Below, piece by piece: positions 1 through 13,000 of a stretch of DNA of 64,000 nt. The notes beneath the pieces are model-generated. The model was not told where the DNA came from and searched no databases. It worked only from the letters and a program-made list of their open reading frames with translations. The DNA comes from Pisaster brevispinus. Lineage: Eukaryota > Echinodermata > Asteroidea > Forcipulatida > Asteriidae. The stretch is from assembly GCA_023634235.1 (NCBI GenBank), contig JAMKCF010000023.1, forward strand, positions 3,819,001-3,883,000. The letters are read 5' to 3'. Position 1 is the first letter of the stretch. Every line of letters starts with the position of its first letter. The position numbers and the translations under genes were made by a program.

Positions 1-1718
1 TAAATACCTTGTCCACTTATGAGAAAGCTGTCTTACTTGACATATATGTCTCACTGTATAAAAAAGAATTATTGACAAGGAACAATAGTTTTGACAAGTT
101 AATCAAGTTTACAAGAAGTGTTAAAGTACTGTTTTGATTTACCTTTTTGAGAGCCAGAAGCGGCCTACTATTACTGAATTATTGAAGAAGGTACTTGTTA
201 TTGTATTCTCATTAAACATGCAATAGTGTATTATGGTGTTATTTTGTTAATTATAGGGCTGTCAGGGTACTTAATACAAACATTTAAATAAGAAATAAAA
301 CTGCCTGATCAACTTTCAAAGATTTGTTAATTTTTTAATCAACAGAACTAATTGTAAATACTAACACTACTGCTCTGATGTATGTTGATGCAAACATTGT
401 CTTCCAATTTGTAGAGTATTCTGGGTTATTAAAAAGTTATATAAGATATAATATAATCTTATATAAGATATTAAAGTTTTATTCAATTGTATACTAACAT
501 TTTCACGATGATACAGTTTAGGTAAATGTCAATTTAATAAGTAAAGAATGTTATAGTTTACCAAACGCTTCTCATTGATAAAAAAAGTAAAAGAAAACTA
601 CATTTATATGTTAGTTATCGAACCAGGGCCAAATTTTATAGCCGGAAATTGGTGCTTAAACCGTTTTCTGAGAAGAAAACAAATTAGCAGGATATCAGTC
701 ACAGATGTTACATGTGACATGGTATTTTTGCTAGTAACCGAATTCTGGTAAGTATAATTTGTTATGCTTAGTTTCTTTTTGTACTACGCATAGCAGCTCT
801 TTACTATTGGGTTTTGATTTATTGTACTATTTTACAATATAACATGTAATGTCGCTTCTCATATAATATTTTGATCTTCAATTTAAATGAAATGTTTATT
901 ATCACCCAATGAAATCATGACTACTTCATTTCTTGATCTGACAAATTCTTGTCATTGTAATATTTATTTATGTGTACAATTATTATCAAGTGTACACAAT
1001 CTTGTTCTTGTCTTTTTCAACCACGTGAATTGCTCATTTCCGGTGAAAAATCTAATATATTTGCCACCTGAGTTTAAGAGCGAAATGGCCATTAGAAATG
1101 TATTTTGAATTTGTTAAATTCCCCCAAACAATTCAGTTTGGATGTTAACTTCAAATCTCAACCCAGTAATTGGTAAATATGGCTTTGAATCTGTCTAAAG
1201 CTGACCAACTAAGTGTGGAGAAACGGACCAGTTTTGCATTAATGATACACAGTGTTGTGTGCTTAACTTCTGGAATCAGCCAAGTCTAGTTAATACAAAT
1301 CGAGGCAGACTTGTGTTATATTTTATTAAACCATCTTTACTAAATGCTCCAACGACTTTCTAACAGGAGTTTCTAATTGGAAAGGCTGATGCTATCAGAA
1401 ATTCCAGAATTTGGAGATAACGTAGCAAATGCAATGTGATAATACATACATGTTAAGTAAAGCAAATATAAAGCATTAGTCATGATTATCAATCAATCAG
1501 TTATTCCTTTTATACCATGCCCGATATGTGACCGACCGAGTAGCCCCCCCCCCTTTAACACACTGTCTTCTTCTTGTGCGGAAGTACCCCACCCCCTAGA
1601 ATCCTCTAAAGTATTCCACTTTATGGAGCCCCAAATGGTTCATTTGGTAAATTATATGGAGTGTGACGTGGCGCTGGCGCAATAAGTACCCTTAGTGGAA
1701 AGTGTTCTCTGTATGAAC

Positions 1719-1760
1719 ATGGAGCTATAACAAAATATATGTTTTTTTATAGCTCCATGG
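1719..1760. repeat. Short perfect hairpin
   Basis: A 14-base arm starting CATGGAGCTATAA is followed after about 15 bases by its inverse complement. A related palindrome with the same GGAGC..GCTCC core is at 3880-3898, so this is probably the relic of a small foldback repeat. No function is claimed. Confidence 0.5.
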
Positions 1761-2602
1761 TATGAACAAAAACGGCGAGATATCGAGGACCTGTTTAGCG
1801 CATGCGCCGAACCCACCCATCTTTTTAACCGAGAACCTGTTGATGACACGTTGTCTTTATCAGTTTTGTCCTCTAACTTGTACAAAAATATTACCATATC
1901 GGGTAAAGATATGCTTACATTCCCCAATGATATCATGGTAAGTTAAACTCCCCCCCCCCCCCGATGATAATTTCAATCAAAAACCCGAACAATGTACACA
2001 CCCCTAGAGGATGGGGGTGCGCCTGTGTTCTTGGACCATGCAGCCCACAAAAGCACGCTGTCTGCATCAATGATTCCCAGTCAGGGTCAACGTTCCACTT
2101 GGCATAGAGGCCTAATAATGTTTTCAAGATGTCAAGGTTGTAGTCTAGCTTTAACGCACAGTTTTCATGTTTGTACATGACTGCTGTTATGTCATGTTAA
2201 ATAATAATAAAGTAGGTCTACACTGTTTTTATGCGGGTGTATTGTTTGACTTGATTTTCCTCCATGCTTATAGCTTTTATAGGGGCCAACTAGCATAATG
2301 CATTGCCCGTAACTTCCCAACATTAACCTATGTACTAAAATTTGACGATTGTTTGCGAGACTAATTTTGGCGTTGTTCTTAACTGAGTTTTTCAGTGGTA
2401 TTTATAGTATTGTAAACTAAAATAATACTGAAAAACGATGATCTCCCGTAGGAATGTTTAGTGTGGTTTAATTAAGACAAAACAAACAGCATTGTTGGGA
2501 GACGTTCCTCTCTGTTTCGAAGTTCAAAGGTAAACGAATTGAAGAGTTTAAATTTCTTTGTTTTATTTGTGGCCGATTGGAAAAACCCCCACCCACAATT
2601 AA

Positions 2603-2945
2603 AGCGAGGGTATACCTTTAGTAATTACTCCAAAATTAATTACCGTAAAAACTTAAGAAGCACTGCAGCTATTGATAACATTGTGAGAAACAATTCCTAT
2701 CAAAGGAATGTGATTTTAGAGAAAGAGAGATTCAGAAACATTTCAATCTGAGAAACGTTTCTGCTCAGATTGTATTCCAACAACGGATTAGTCTTCTTAC
2801 GTGGATAATCGCTCCAGATTTTTTGCAATATCTCAAAAACGCTGCCACCTTTTGAAACTTATTTTTCACAGGTTAGTTTTATTTAATACATCTACATTTA
2901 TATAGGATTAAAACAATCAAAAAACCAAAGGTATACTTGCCTTAT
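2603..2945. mobile_element. MITE, family X (TIR GGGTATACCTTTGGTAATT)
   Basis: The left end reads GAGGGTATACCTTTAGTAA and the right end is its rough inverse, ACCAAAGGTATACTTGCC. The interior matches copies elsewhere in the window (TTACTCCAAAATTAA, then GCACTGCAGCTATTGATA, then GAGAAACGTTTCTG). Related copies are near 4797, 13717, 24920 and 25972. There is no coding capacity, as expected for a non-autonomous DNA element. Confidence 0.6.
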
Positions 2946-4523
2946 AAGGTTAAAACTAGCATAGGTCTAATTTTGTCAATTTTATTGTTCTTTATTATCA
3001 AAGGGTGATTTATCACAAAATTTGGAAAAGTTGTGTTTTGGATCTCAATTTTTTTCCCAGTTTAATTTTTTGGGGGGTATCAGATAATATTCTGTTAACA
3101 TAACAATCTAGAAATGTGAATCAATAACTATTACTTGTAAATTTAGTTCAGCAAAGCAGTGCCCCATCGACAACAAAAATGAAGTTTTTGAAATGTTCAT
3201 GTTTTAGATCAGAATGTGTAGGCTTATGGAGTGAAATCCAGTATTTTATTTTTGGTTTTACTGTAAGAAGACCATTGAGCATGTGATTATGTGATAGGGT
3301 TTCAACATATCCTTCTAACAGTGTGTGAAATGTAGACTTTGGGGAACTTACTGTTTTATAATAACTACAAAATCAAAAAACAGATTATCTGGAAGGCCAA
3401 AACCCCGACACAACTAAAACAAAATGTTTACTGTAAGGCCCATTTTCTCAAAATGAGCTACTCATTGTTAAAATAGCAATCTCTAAAGCGTACATAGAGC
3501 TTGCATTCTCCTGTGTAATTCTAGTTTAAGAGCATTATGAAGAATGTTTATATTTTCTTGATCACACTGCATACCGGATACACTATGGCGCCAAACAAAG
3601 ATGCGGATTAATATAATACCCCAGCCCTTGTGACGCGCCGGATATTGATTAGCATCCGCCACTTGATTGGCTATCGTCTCATTGAGCGTTGTGCATGGTG
3701 TCTGGGTGTGTGATGATACCCTTCAAGGAAACCTACATTAGGGTCCTAGCCAAACGAATACGTTACTAACTTATTGACCAAAAACAATTTGTCTGTGTTA
3801 ATTTTAGACAATTGTTTCGGTAGAAGTAATGGGGGTCACTCTTTGTTCAGCTATCTGACTACGTTTGTCGAATAATACCATGGAGCATAGCTCCATGAAT
3901 ATACCGACTTTAGAGTTTAGAGACTTTGTATTTCATTCCTTAACGGGTTCACTTGCTGCAGACCCTCAGTGACAATGTTATGGTCAAAAATTAACCTGTA
4001 TTTTTTTTTTACAAGGATTTGTGCAATGTTGTTTTAGCTTAAGCTAGATTTTTTAGCAAACAACACTTTGTGGCCCTTAGGTCAAATACACGCAACCCGG
4101 TGTCAAGGTATGCTTTATAATAATATAATGCAATGCATGGCCTTGCTATGTAGGCTGTACTTGGACAAGATCTGCTCGAGAAAAATAGGTTTTGTTTATA
4201 GGTCCAGTGAAAATCTCTCCTTTTGGTTGTGTGTTTTAGCAAGCGAAACAACTTGCATACGGGTCAATGAGTCCACTGAGATTTATGCAGATCTGATCTC
4301 CTTTGTCCTGAATGCATTGAATTGACACTATAGGCATAAACTGAAACTGGGTGATTTGGCTTGTCATAATTATTATAAAAATATGAAGTTTGAGTCACCC
4401 GTACTTTAAACAAGGAGTTCGCAAAATAGCAAATTCCCGGAATGAATGAATACAGTCTACTTTCAGTTTCTGCTGATGGGGCTGGCTGGACCAATTTAAT
4501 TTTGATTTTCACAGTTTTCATTT

Positions 4524-4762
4524 ACACTGTAAAAACGATGTTTAGGATTTAAACACTTTTTCTGTACCCACTTTTTAAACATGTTCAAAAGCTAAACGTG
4601 CTTAGCTTTTTTACATTTCCTGAACACTTGCTCCAAAATTATTTATCATTCAAACACACACACAATATTCTAAACATGTTTCAGGCTATACATGTGGAAA
4701 AAGTGGGTACAAAAATTATGTTTAGAAATGTGTTTAAACTCTAAACACTGTTTTTACAGTGT
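4524..4762. mobile_element. Foldback MITE with TIR ACACTGTAAAAAC
   Basis: The element starts ACACTGTAAAAACGATGTTT and ends with the inverse, AAACACTGTTTTTACAGTGT. Homology between the arms continues inward through the words GTACCCAC / GTGGGTAC and AAACATG / CATGTTT, so most of its 239 bp is palindromic. No open frame and no clear target duplication are seen. Confidence 0.7.
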
Positions 4763-4796
4763 GCTACTGACATTGTCTTAAACTGTGGTAAACCTT

Positions 4797-5165
4797 CATG
4801 GAGGGTATACCTTTGGTAATTACTCCAAAAATTAACGACTATAAGAACTTACCGTTGGTAAAGAGCACAGGAGAGCTGGGGATACTATAAAACATTGTAA
4901 GAAAATACCCCCTTTGAAGTATGTAGTTTTAGAGGTAATTCTTCCCCCAAAATTTGAATCTAAGAAAGGCTTCAGGCATGAAGCTTTTCCCTGACATCTG
5001 AAAGCACACAATTTTATGAGACAAAGGAAGTTCTTTCATTATTTTGTTGTAACTTCGATGAACAATTGAGCCCTATTTTAACAGGTTTGTTATCATATGT
5101 ATTAGGCCATACACCAAGTGAGGATGGTCTTTTACAATTACCAAAAGTATACCCTGCCTTTTACA
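4797..5165. mobile_element. MITE, family X, near full length
   Basis: The left terminus GGAGGGTATACCTTTGGTAA and the right terminus AATTACCAAAAGTATACCCT are inverse complements with one or two mismatches. The interior (GGCTTCAGGCATGAAGCTT, AATTGAGCCC, CACCAAGTGAGGAT) is shared with the copy at about 25972-26345. It is about 365 bp and non-coding. Confidence 0.7.
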
Positions 5166-7030
5166 ATTGTAAGTTAATAAAATGCGAATAACACCAAGGA
5201 CAAGCTGTAGTGTTTGTGTGATGTACTTCACGTTGTCCATAATACATGTTTTAGGCCTATCCGGAGGAGTGCCCTACAACAAGTGACATAGTTGCGCTGT
5301 CTGGTCGTGTTTCGACCTCGGTATACAAAAAAACATCCAGTGACACTAGAGACGTAAATTACTTAACATTGTGTATGTAACTCCTCGTTAATTAGTAAAG
5401 TTTATATTATATTTTTTCCATAAGAAGGGGAGTCAACGTGAGTTGCGGAGTGACACTGGCGTAACTGGTTGGGGGTGTGCCACGGGGGTGGGGGGGGGGC
5501 TCAATCGATGTACATGCTCGCCGGCTGCCCCCTTATTAAACTTTCAAGATTAAAAGTTATCACTCAGAGTAAAGTGTTACAGTTTCATAAGCTTTTATGT
5601 GATAATTTCAGTTTTTACAAAAATACATATATTTACACGTAGACAAGTATTTGTTTTTACACCCACGTCAGATTATCTCATGGCAATGCATAGCTATAGG
5701 GTGCACCCCATACCCACTAAATAAACTCTCATAGCAAACAGTGCAAAATGCTAATTATTCAAAAATACACGAAAAATACATAGAAGTCTCACAGCTTTTT
5801 ACAATAAAGGAGAAATTATCCATTGACTCTTGAACGCTTATCCTCTGCTCAATTTGATATGGGGAGTCCAAAGCCCGTCGAGTTATTCTCCCTCCAAATA
5901 AAAATACCCCTACCCCGGTGTTATTTTTCCAAACGTCCGAGCATCAATCTTGAAAAATGTCCCTACACACCTCTCGGCAAATAGGACCATTTATTTCAGG
6001 GCCTATGTCATCCAAAATACCTCAAGTTGGATGTCAACAACCCCCAGGTCACAGTTGGTCAAATTGTTAACACTGTACACCCCTTTTATTAGGCTTTCAA
6101 ATATCATATAGAATATTTTGAGGGCCTAAAAATATTAATGAGGCTGACGCTCTGTTTTCTCCCTATTAATAGTGCGCCTAAATGGTACTCATTGACAAGG
6201 GTGCATGACAGAAACTACTTTTTTTCTGGGTACTATTGGCACAAGTGCCTCCTGTCCCAGAAAAAAACGGTGCACCCCCCTTGTGCCCCCATATTACCTT
6301 AGTTTCGTCACTGGTGATACGAGATGTTTATCGCACATGACTGTCTGGTCGGGCGTATCATCACAAAGTCCTTACGGTTCCCGTCCCAAAAGGCAACCCC
6401 CCCCCCCCCCCAAATGTTGGCCCTGGTGTTAATAAATCCTTCAAATAACACACAAAACTGACCTAATGCCATCAGCGGATTGATATAATAATCATATAGA
6501 GCTCTTTGCTCAATAAATCGCCTTTGAATTGCGCCGTATACAACGACACAATGACTTGTGCTGTGGGCGTATGGGCCTATTATTATTAACTGTGCCCGGT
6601 GTTTTGTTTACTTTGGACAATGGAATAATACATTTTTATAAAATGATCAGAAAGTAAATATATATTTCCTTAGATTTATAGTAGTTCTTATAGCAATTAT
6701 AAGAATGAAATGCTGATGTTGGTCAATTCTGTGCAGGAACTGTAAGAGTCAGATGTTTCCCTTCGACTCACTGTCAAAATGAGGAAACAAAGAAATCTCC
6801 TGCCTTATTTTATTCACCCCCTTCTTTACCACGGTTCTTCAATTACTGATTCGAATCACTGAGCCAGTTACGACAAGTTTGAAAGTTAATGACAGGGAAC
6901 TTGGGCTGATATCCCAAATTGAAATCCTCATCTTGTTTGGAAGACTGCCTGCATATGTGGTCTTCCGACCAACCTAAAATAGTCCCTACGTATCTCCCAT
7001 CAATTCTGCCCAAAAGCAGCACGGTACCAA

Positions 7031-7043
7031 CTGCGCATGCGCG
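7031..7043. promoter_or_regulatory. NRF1-type palindrome at putative EHMT promoter
   Basis: The sequence CTGCGCATGCGCG contains the perfect core GCGCATGCGC, the NRF1 recognition palindrome common at TATA-less animal promoters. It sits about 15-27 bases before the ATG of proposed exon 1, so transcription would start at or just before it. The site is seen directly; its use as the EHMT promoter is inferred from position. Confidence 0.5.
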
Positions 7044-7057
7044 GTACAGCATCGGCA

Positions 7058-7075
7058 ATGGCGGTGGATTGGAAG
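7058..7075 (+). CDS. EHMT: EHMT exon 1 (start codon, residues 1-6)
   Basis: The six codons read MAVDWK and end at a donor, AAG|GTACGT, in phase 0. Exon 2 begins in phase 0 and is open back to its own acceptor, so the two join in frame. The start has G at -3 and G at +4, a favourable context, and lies just after the NRF1-type palindrome. The alternative is that this exon is non-coding or absent and translation starts at the ATG at 8702. No homology supports so short a peptide. Confidence 0.5.
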
Positions 7076-10000
7076 GTACGTTCTTACCCATAAAAATGCC
7101 TTGGTTTTTCACTTTACGTACAACTTATCTTTTAAATACTTCACACATGCTTGGATAGGGGTGTACTCTATAGGAAGATATAGCCATTTTGTGATTGAAT
7201 GTCTAAAAAGGGTAGAAAATTTGATCAATCGAGCGTACCTAACTCGTTGTGGCTAGATCATTATGCCGAACGACGACCACCTACATGAACAACAATGCAA
7301 ATTTAGATTCTTGGTGATAACTACAGTTTGATAAATTCCTCAATCTCATAGCCCCGACTGTTATGTAAATACCTCATAAGTAGAGGCAAGTTTTTTGTTT
7401 TCATATAGTGGTTCAAACGTCACAGTTATATTCCAGGTTTGTTGTAAACAGCAAACAGACTACGGAATTTACGAGCACCGGTGACCGGCAAGTTTGCGTG
7501 AGGTTGACATGCAGAGATTTCATGTCACATCATGCACATTGGGGAAAGTATTGTGATATTTTTGTAAACTTAGTTTACAGGAAATAAATATACATCATAA
7601 TTTAAAGCGTCCAGCTTTGATGATATTAACCTCAACATTATCCAAAAAACACTATTAATATTTGATATAAGTTTCAAATTATCACATTGTACAAACTTGT
7701 AAAAGTTTTTAATTTTAACATTCTTTTCAGTTTATTGTAAAATGCTAAGTTCAAATTTCAGCTTGAGAGAATTACGATTTATTTAGTTTTCAAAATTTAA
7801 TTTAACGCCATAAATAGTTTAATGATATCGGTAAAACTTGTTGTTCCAATACGGTATTTATTTGGTTACTTTTTGGAGATAGTAAAACAATTTTTTTTTT
7901 TTTAATTCATTGGATCAAGAAAATATGCACATGTCAAGAGTTACGTAAACAATGGAAATTTATCACGTGTTTTTGCCACCACTTACAATAACATTACGAA
8001 GTCTCCTACTAAGTATCGCCACTTAGAGTACTCACCCCCCCCCCCCCAGTAACCCCATCATTCCAGCTGCTCTTGGAAGTCTATAAACTTCACGAAGTAG
8101 CCTACTACATGTCTCTTCAAAGCAAATAGGAAAATCGTTTTATTTGAATAAAAAATGCTTTGACCATTAAATGCCACATCAGCATCACAGATGACTACAC
8201 AGAAAGGGATGCCAGTAATCTTGACCCCTAAAAAGTCGCCCCAACAAAGTTTCTCCCTGCAAGGTCGCCCCCTGCAAGGTCGCCCCCTGCAAAGTCGGCC
8301 CCCGCCACATGCAAACTCAGCCCCTGCAAAGTCGCCCCCCCCCCCCCCAGCAAACTCGGCCCCTGAGCAAAGTCACTTTGTAGGGGGGCGACTTTATCAA
8401 GCGTCTTTGCAGGGCAGGACTGTCTAGAGGGGAACTTTCTTAAGGGCTACTTCGCTAAGGGGCGACTTTTTTCTAGGAACGATGTTGCTTGGAAGCGACT
8501 TTGCTTGGGGGCGTCTTTGCTAGGGGTCGAAATGACTGGTTTCTGCAGGACGTACCAGGCTTCAATTAGCTTGAGTACATTATTTAAGTAAGAGTTTATA
8601 CTTCGACAAATTAATTGGAGATAATAATTTTATCTGAGGATTATTATTTTTTTTAACAGGTTCATAAAACAAGATCTTTTGGAAAGCAGCCTTCAAGGCA
8701 AATGATGGAAGACTTAAGTGTGAGCAGTGGAGGGAAAGAACCTTCGGCGAGAACGAACAACAAGACGGCAAAGCTGTTAGAGAATGATGGAGATAAGGGT
8801 ACCAACACCAAGAAAAGATCAGCAAAGGAAGAGTTACTCTCACAGCAAAATGAGACCAACGGGGCATCGTCGGAACAGGTTGTCAAACAGCAGAAAGGAA
8901 TGAAGGAGTCTGGGATACGAGTGTATAAGGCTGGCGCCAGAAAGACTGCTTCATCGCCGTCCGCAAACAATAAAAAGCTAGTGATTAGAACCATTGTCAA
9001 GGCCAAGTCAAAAGTAACTACACGGAAGTCTTTCCCTCAGGCACAGATTCCAGAAAAACCCACCTCAACTACCGCAGTGAAAAACAGACAGAGCTCTAGT
9101 AGAAGAAACATTCTCCCAATTAAATTTGAATTTCAGAAAGCAAACTCACAAACCCGACGTATTTTGATTCGTAAAAAACCCGCTGCACAAAGTGAACTGA
9201 ATGAAATTTTAACTATTGCTTCACCTGCCAGACCTCACCTGATACAAAATGGGCTACCCAAAAGCACGGAATTAAAAGACAATCAACCCAAACTGTGGAT
9301 CACAGCACAGAAGTCGGTCCCAATTTCAAGAAATACTCCAAAAAGTAAGAACACAACTGACGCACTGGATAAAGAGACTGTACAAGTAGATTGTCCATCA
9401 CCAAAGAGTCCACTAATTACAAAGTTGGAAAATGAGCAAAATTCTCCAACTAAGATGAGTCCTGTACAAACGCTGTTCGATGGCTCTACCAGTATCAATG
9501 CCAAAGAAAATGGTGATCTGCCTCAAGAAGGTTTCAGGGAAATTGTGGACGAGGAGAGGTCAAGACCAATTAGAAAGACAAGAGCTTTATCACCAGCATC
9601 TTTGCTTCAGGGGGTACAACGAGCTGCTGTGTTAGGTTTGTTAAAATCCTCATCATTGCAGGCTAATATAATAGGACAGAGGTCACTGGAGCAAGCTGAG
9701 ATCAACCTTAACTTTAGAAATAAAGTTTCTAAAGCTATATCTAAGAACAATAGTATGGCTAAAATAACATCGCAGACACCGGAGAGGGCAACCCAAGATG
9801 AACAGGAGGCTGATGTAAGCATGGAAGGCAGCTCTGATAGTCCTTCAGACTTGGCAGCAAATTCTCCTGATACCTCACAAGCTGAAGATCAAGACGTTTT
9901 TGATGAGGACGACCCTCCGAAGTTGATCAGCAGTAAAGATCTCGAGCCCCTTGATCTCAGTAATCACGACGAGCCGATGGGGTTGGAACGATCACCGCCA

Positions 10001-13000
10001 GATATCCTCCCAGCCGAGGAAGTCATGCAGCAGACCTACCCTCCTTGTGGTGATCAAGCCACCTCAGATAGAGACAATCCAACGCCCACACCAGGAACTA
10101 CCGCCTCCTCTCTAACCCCTCCACACGCCCAAGCTGCGGACTTCCCAGTAGGCACTGCTGGGTCGGCTACTCCTGATTCTTCAGCCATGGAATCAGCCCC
10201 ATCAGAAGCAAGAAAGAAGAAGAAGAAACACCCTCGTGTTAACACTCACTTTGGCATGAAGAGACACCGCACTGGACGACATGGAAATAAAATGAATAAT
10301 TATGATTCTGGTAAGCCAACCCGTCACAAATGTTTTGTAAATTTTGGTACACGTTTGGACAATCTTCAATGAATCATCAAAACCCCATTATTATTGCCTT
10401 CTGAGTGGTGTAGAATAAGCTGACTAGTGTTGAAGTCGCGACTAGTGGCTTCCACTTTTCAACTTTCCGGTTAACTACATCACCACGACTACTAAAAACG
10501 AAGTCAAGATTATTTGCCTCATGCACTAAAAGTGTTGTTCAAAATGACATAGTGTACTTACAAAACACAATCCTTCAATACAAAACCATTACTGCTCCAT
10601 GATTGAATGCACTTATAGTTGCTTACTGCAATGGCGTCCACTGCAATGCTAACTTTACATTTGCTTTACCTTGCTTTTAAAATCGTAAAAATATACCGCA
10701 ATGCATCTTGGGAAACAAAAAAAAATTGTCTTGAATAGTGTTGAATTTCACTAGTCGCCCAGCACCAGTGTAGGAACTGATCCAGGATTGACGATGCCCC
10801 TTTTGAATTTGTTTGGGCAGATTCTACTGATATCCAGAGTGAGACTAGTGGTGAATGTCAAGAACCTGGCGCAAAGAAACAAAGGTCAAGCAGTTCCTCT
10901 ACTCAAGCTAGCTTGGAATCAGATGCTGAATACTCCACTACTACTGGTAAGAGCTTTTTTAGATGTATTAACCAGTTAGTGCTGGGTTCCTTCCATTTTG
11001 TTCCCTTCCACCAAGATGGGATTATTGTTTGGGATTGCTGGAACCGTTTATCTCTGTTGGCATAAAGAAACACTGATTTGACAAAGCCAAAGGAACAAAT
11101 TTGTTTTGAAGCTCCGGGATTTGTAGCTTCTCTTTTATGAAAATATATCATGCACTGGGAGGAGCAAAACCTCAGCTGGGAGATACGGCCGCCAATTGGG
11201 TCCATGTCTGGAACCAAGGTTGGAGTCGCGGTCCACTCGGCCTTCTATTGAGCCGAAATACAATGGTGGAAGTCTCTGTATGCCACATGGTCCCTCTCTT
11301 GCAACACTAGAACAAAGGCCTCCAATCGAGGAGTACCCAATAACCCCAGCACAAAGGCAGAATGTAGTTTTATTTCTGACTGCCGTCTGTCCGCTTTGTG
11401 TGGGTGAAACAAAGTGTTACACGGTGAGAAAATGCTCTGCGCCCGCTCTGTTGTAAAAAGTATGAGCGTCCTTAGATGTGACATGAAGGTACAAAATGCA
11501 CATCACCCGACACCCCACCTGACACGTCAGCCGAAGTCTAGTCAAAATATTGGCATTTCAACACGATATCTGGACCAAATTTCATGGCTCAATTCTGCGC
11601 TTTTGATCACCGTGTAACACTTCCTGAGCAAGCAACAAATTTCTGCGCTAGCTGTGTAAGCGAAGAATGCCTAGTGACGTGGAGTACGAACGCTCACAAG
11701 CTAACATTCTCTGCTAACCTGTGAAATACGCTTGACGTAAGCGCGGAATTCCCTGCTTCCGTAAGCGCCGATTCTTTGCTTACGATAAGCAGAGCTATGA
11801 AATTGGGCCCTGTTGTCAAGTGGTTTACAACGGCACTAATAGCTTCAGATAAACTGCATTTGATTTAAGAAGGAAAACGGAAAGTCAGTGATTGGGTGTT
11901 TGATTATTTTGTTTTGCTTGATTTTAATACAGAGAACATTGATCAACCAACCATCAGTCGGCATCTTCAGGTGAGATTCAATATCATTATTTTCTTGAAG
12001 ACATCGAAGATTGATATTCAACCCACACCCCATCCTTAGCCTTCAGGCCCTCGGGAATCATTCACAACTCATTGTCTTAATATCTCTCCACAGTCTGAGC
12101 TTCCTTTGTGTTGTTGCCGTATGGAGCAAGATGGCCCATCCTCGGTAACTCTTAACACTTGCAGAGCATTGGAAGTCATCGGTAACGAGGTGGGTAGACG
12201 AAAATGATATTAAATAAAAACTATTTTGGATCCTTAAAAAAGTGTTAATAAATCATTGATTATGAGGTTCTTTTTTTGGGAATCCAAAAAATAATGTATT
12301 GTAGATGTTACTTATTGTAGTTTTGTTTCACTCCTAAGTTAGGAGCTTCTTCAGATTGGTAACCATGTTCAATTCTCAACTGCCTTTTATACCCTTTCGT
12401 GGTCGTCGTAGAGGGCGTTATAGGTGTTGTTTGGACTAGTTGGTCATGGATGGTCTGTAGCTTGTAAGCCTCTCAGCTTTGTTGAGAGAGTTCTCACCCT
12501 GCGTCTGATCCAAGTGGCCTCCATAAGCCATCTAGTGGTTTTATCAGGTTCTATATCATTCACTGTTGCACTGTCCCATTTTAAGGTGTGGTTGGTGGCC
12601 ACAATGTTGTCGATAATGGTAGACTTGTGTTGTTCAGTTATAGAGGAAGAGCAAGTAGACCGAGTGTAGGGGCGTTTTTCACATTTTTCCACTTATGTAA
12701 CTAACATCTACGTTGCTTAATTTTGGGGATTCAAAAAAACTAACCTCATAATCCACAATCTATTTTGAAATGTTTTGATATCTTTACTCTTGCAGCTGGT
12801 TGAGTGTAAAAACAAAATCAACTCCAGCAAGTTACATCGACCATCTTCAAGAGTTCCTTATGGTGCATTCTGCTTAGAGCACAAGTAAGTTATCAGCTAT
12901 TATCTCTACTTTTGCTCTAACCAAAAAATTCTTTTAAAAACCAACAAAACAAAATCATTTAGATGTAGTCAAACCTCCCAACTGCCCGTTTTTCCCCCGG

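Larger units (their letters stand above)
1..7020. other. 5' flank of EHMT, no gene recognised
   Basis: This stretch is AT-rich with no open frame longer than about 95 codons, and none resembles a known protein. It holds a short hairpin (1719-1760), two MITEs of one family (about 2603-2945 and 4797-5165), a 239-bp foldback element (4524-4762), and several long C or G runs (near 1951, 5490 and 6401). It may be intergenic sequence upstream of EHMT or hold distant regulatory sequence; nothing specific can be supported. Confidence 0.6.

Noticed and set aside
8191..8427. Pro/Gly/Arg-rich 78-codon open frame upstream of exon 2
   Set aside because: It is a translation of the GTCGCCCC minisatellite, with no splice link to EHMT.
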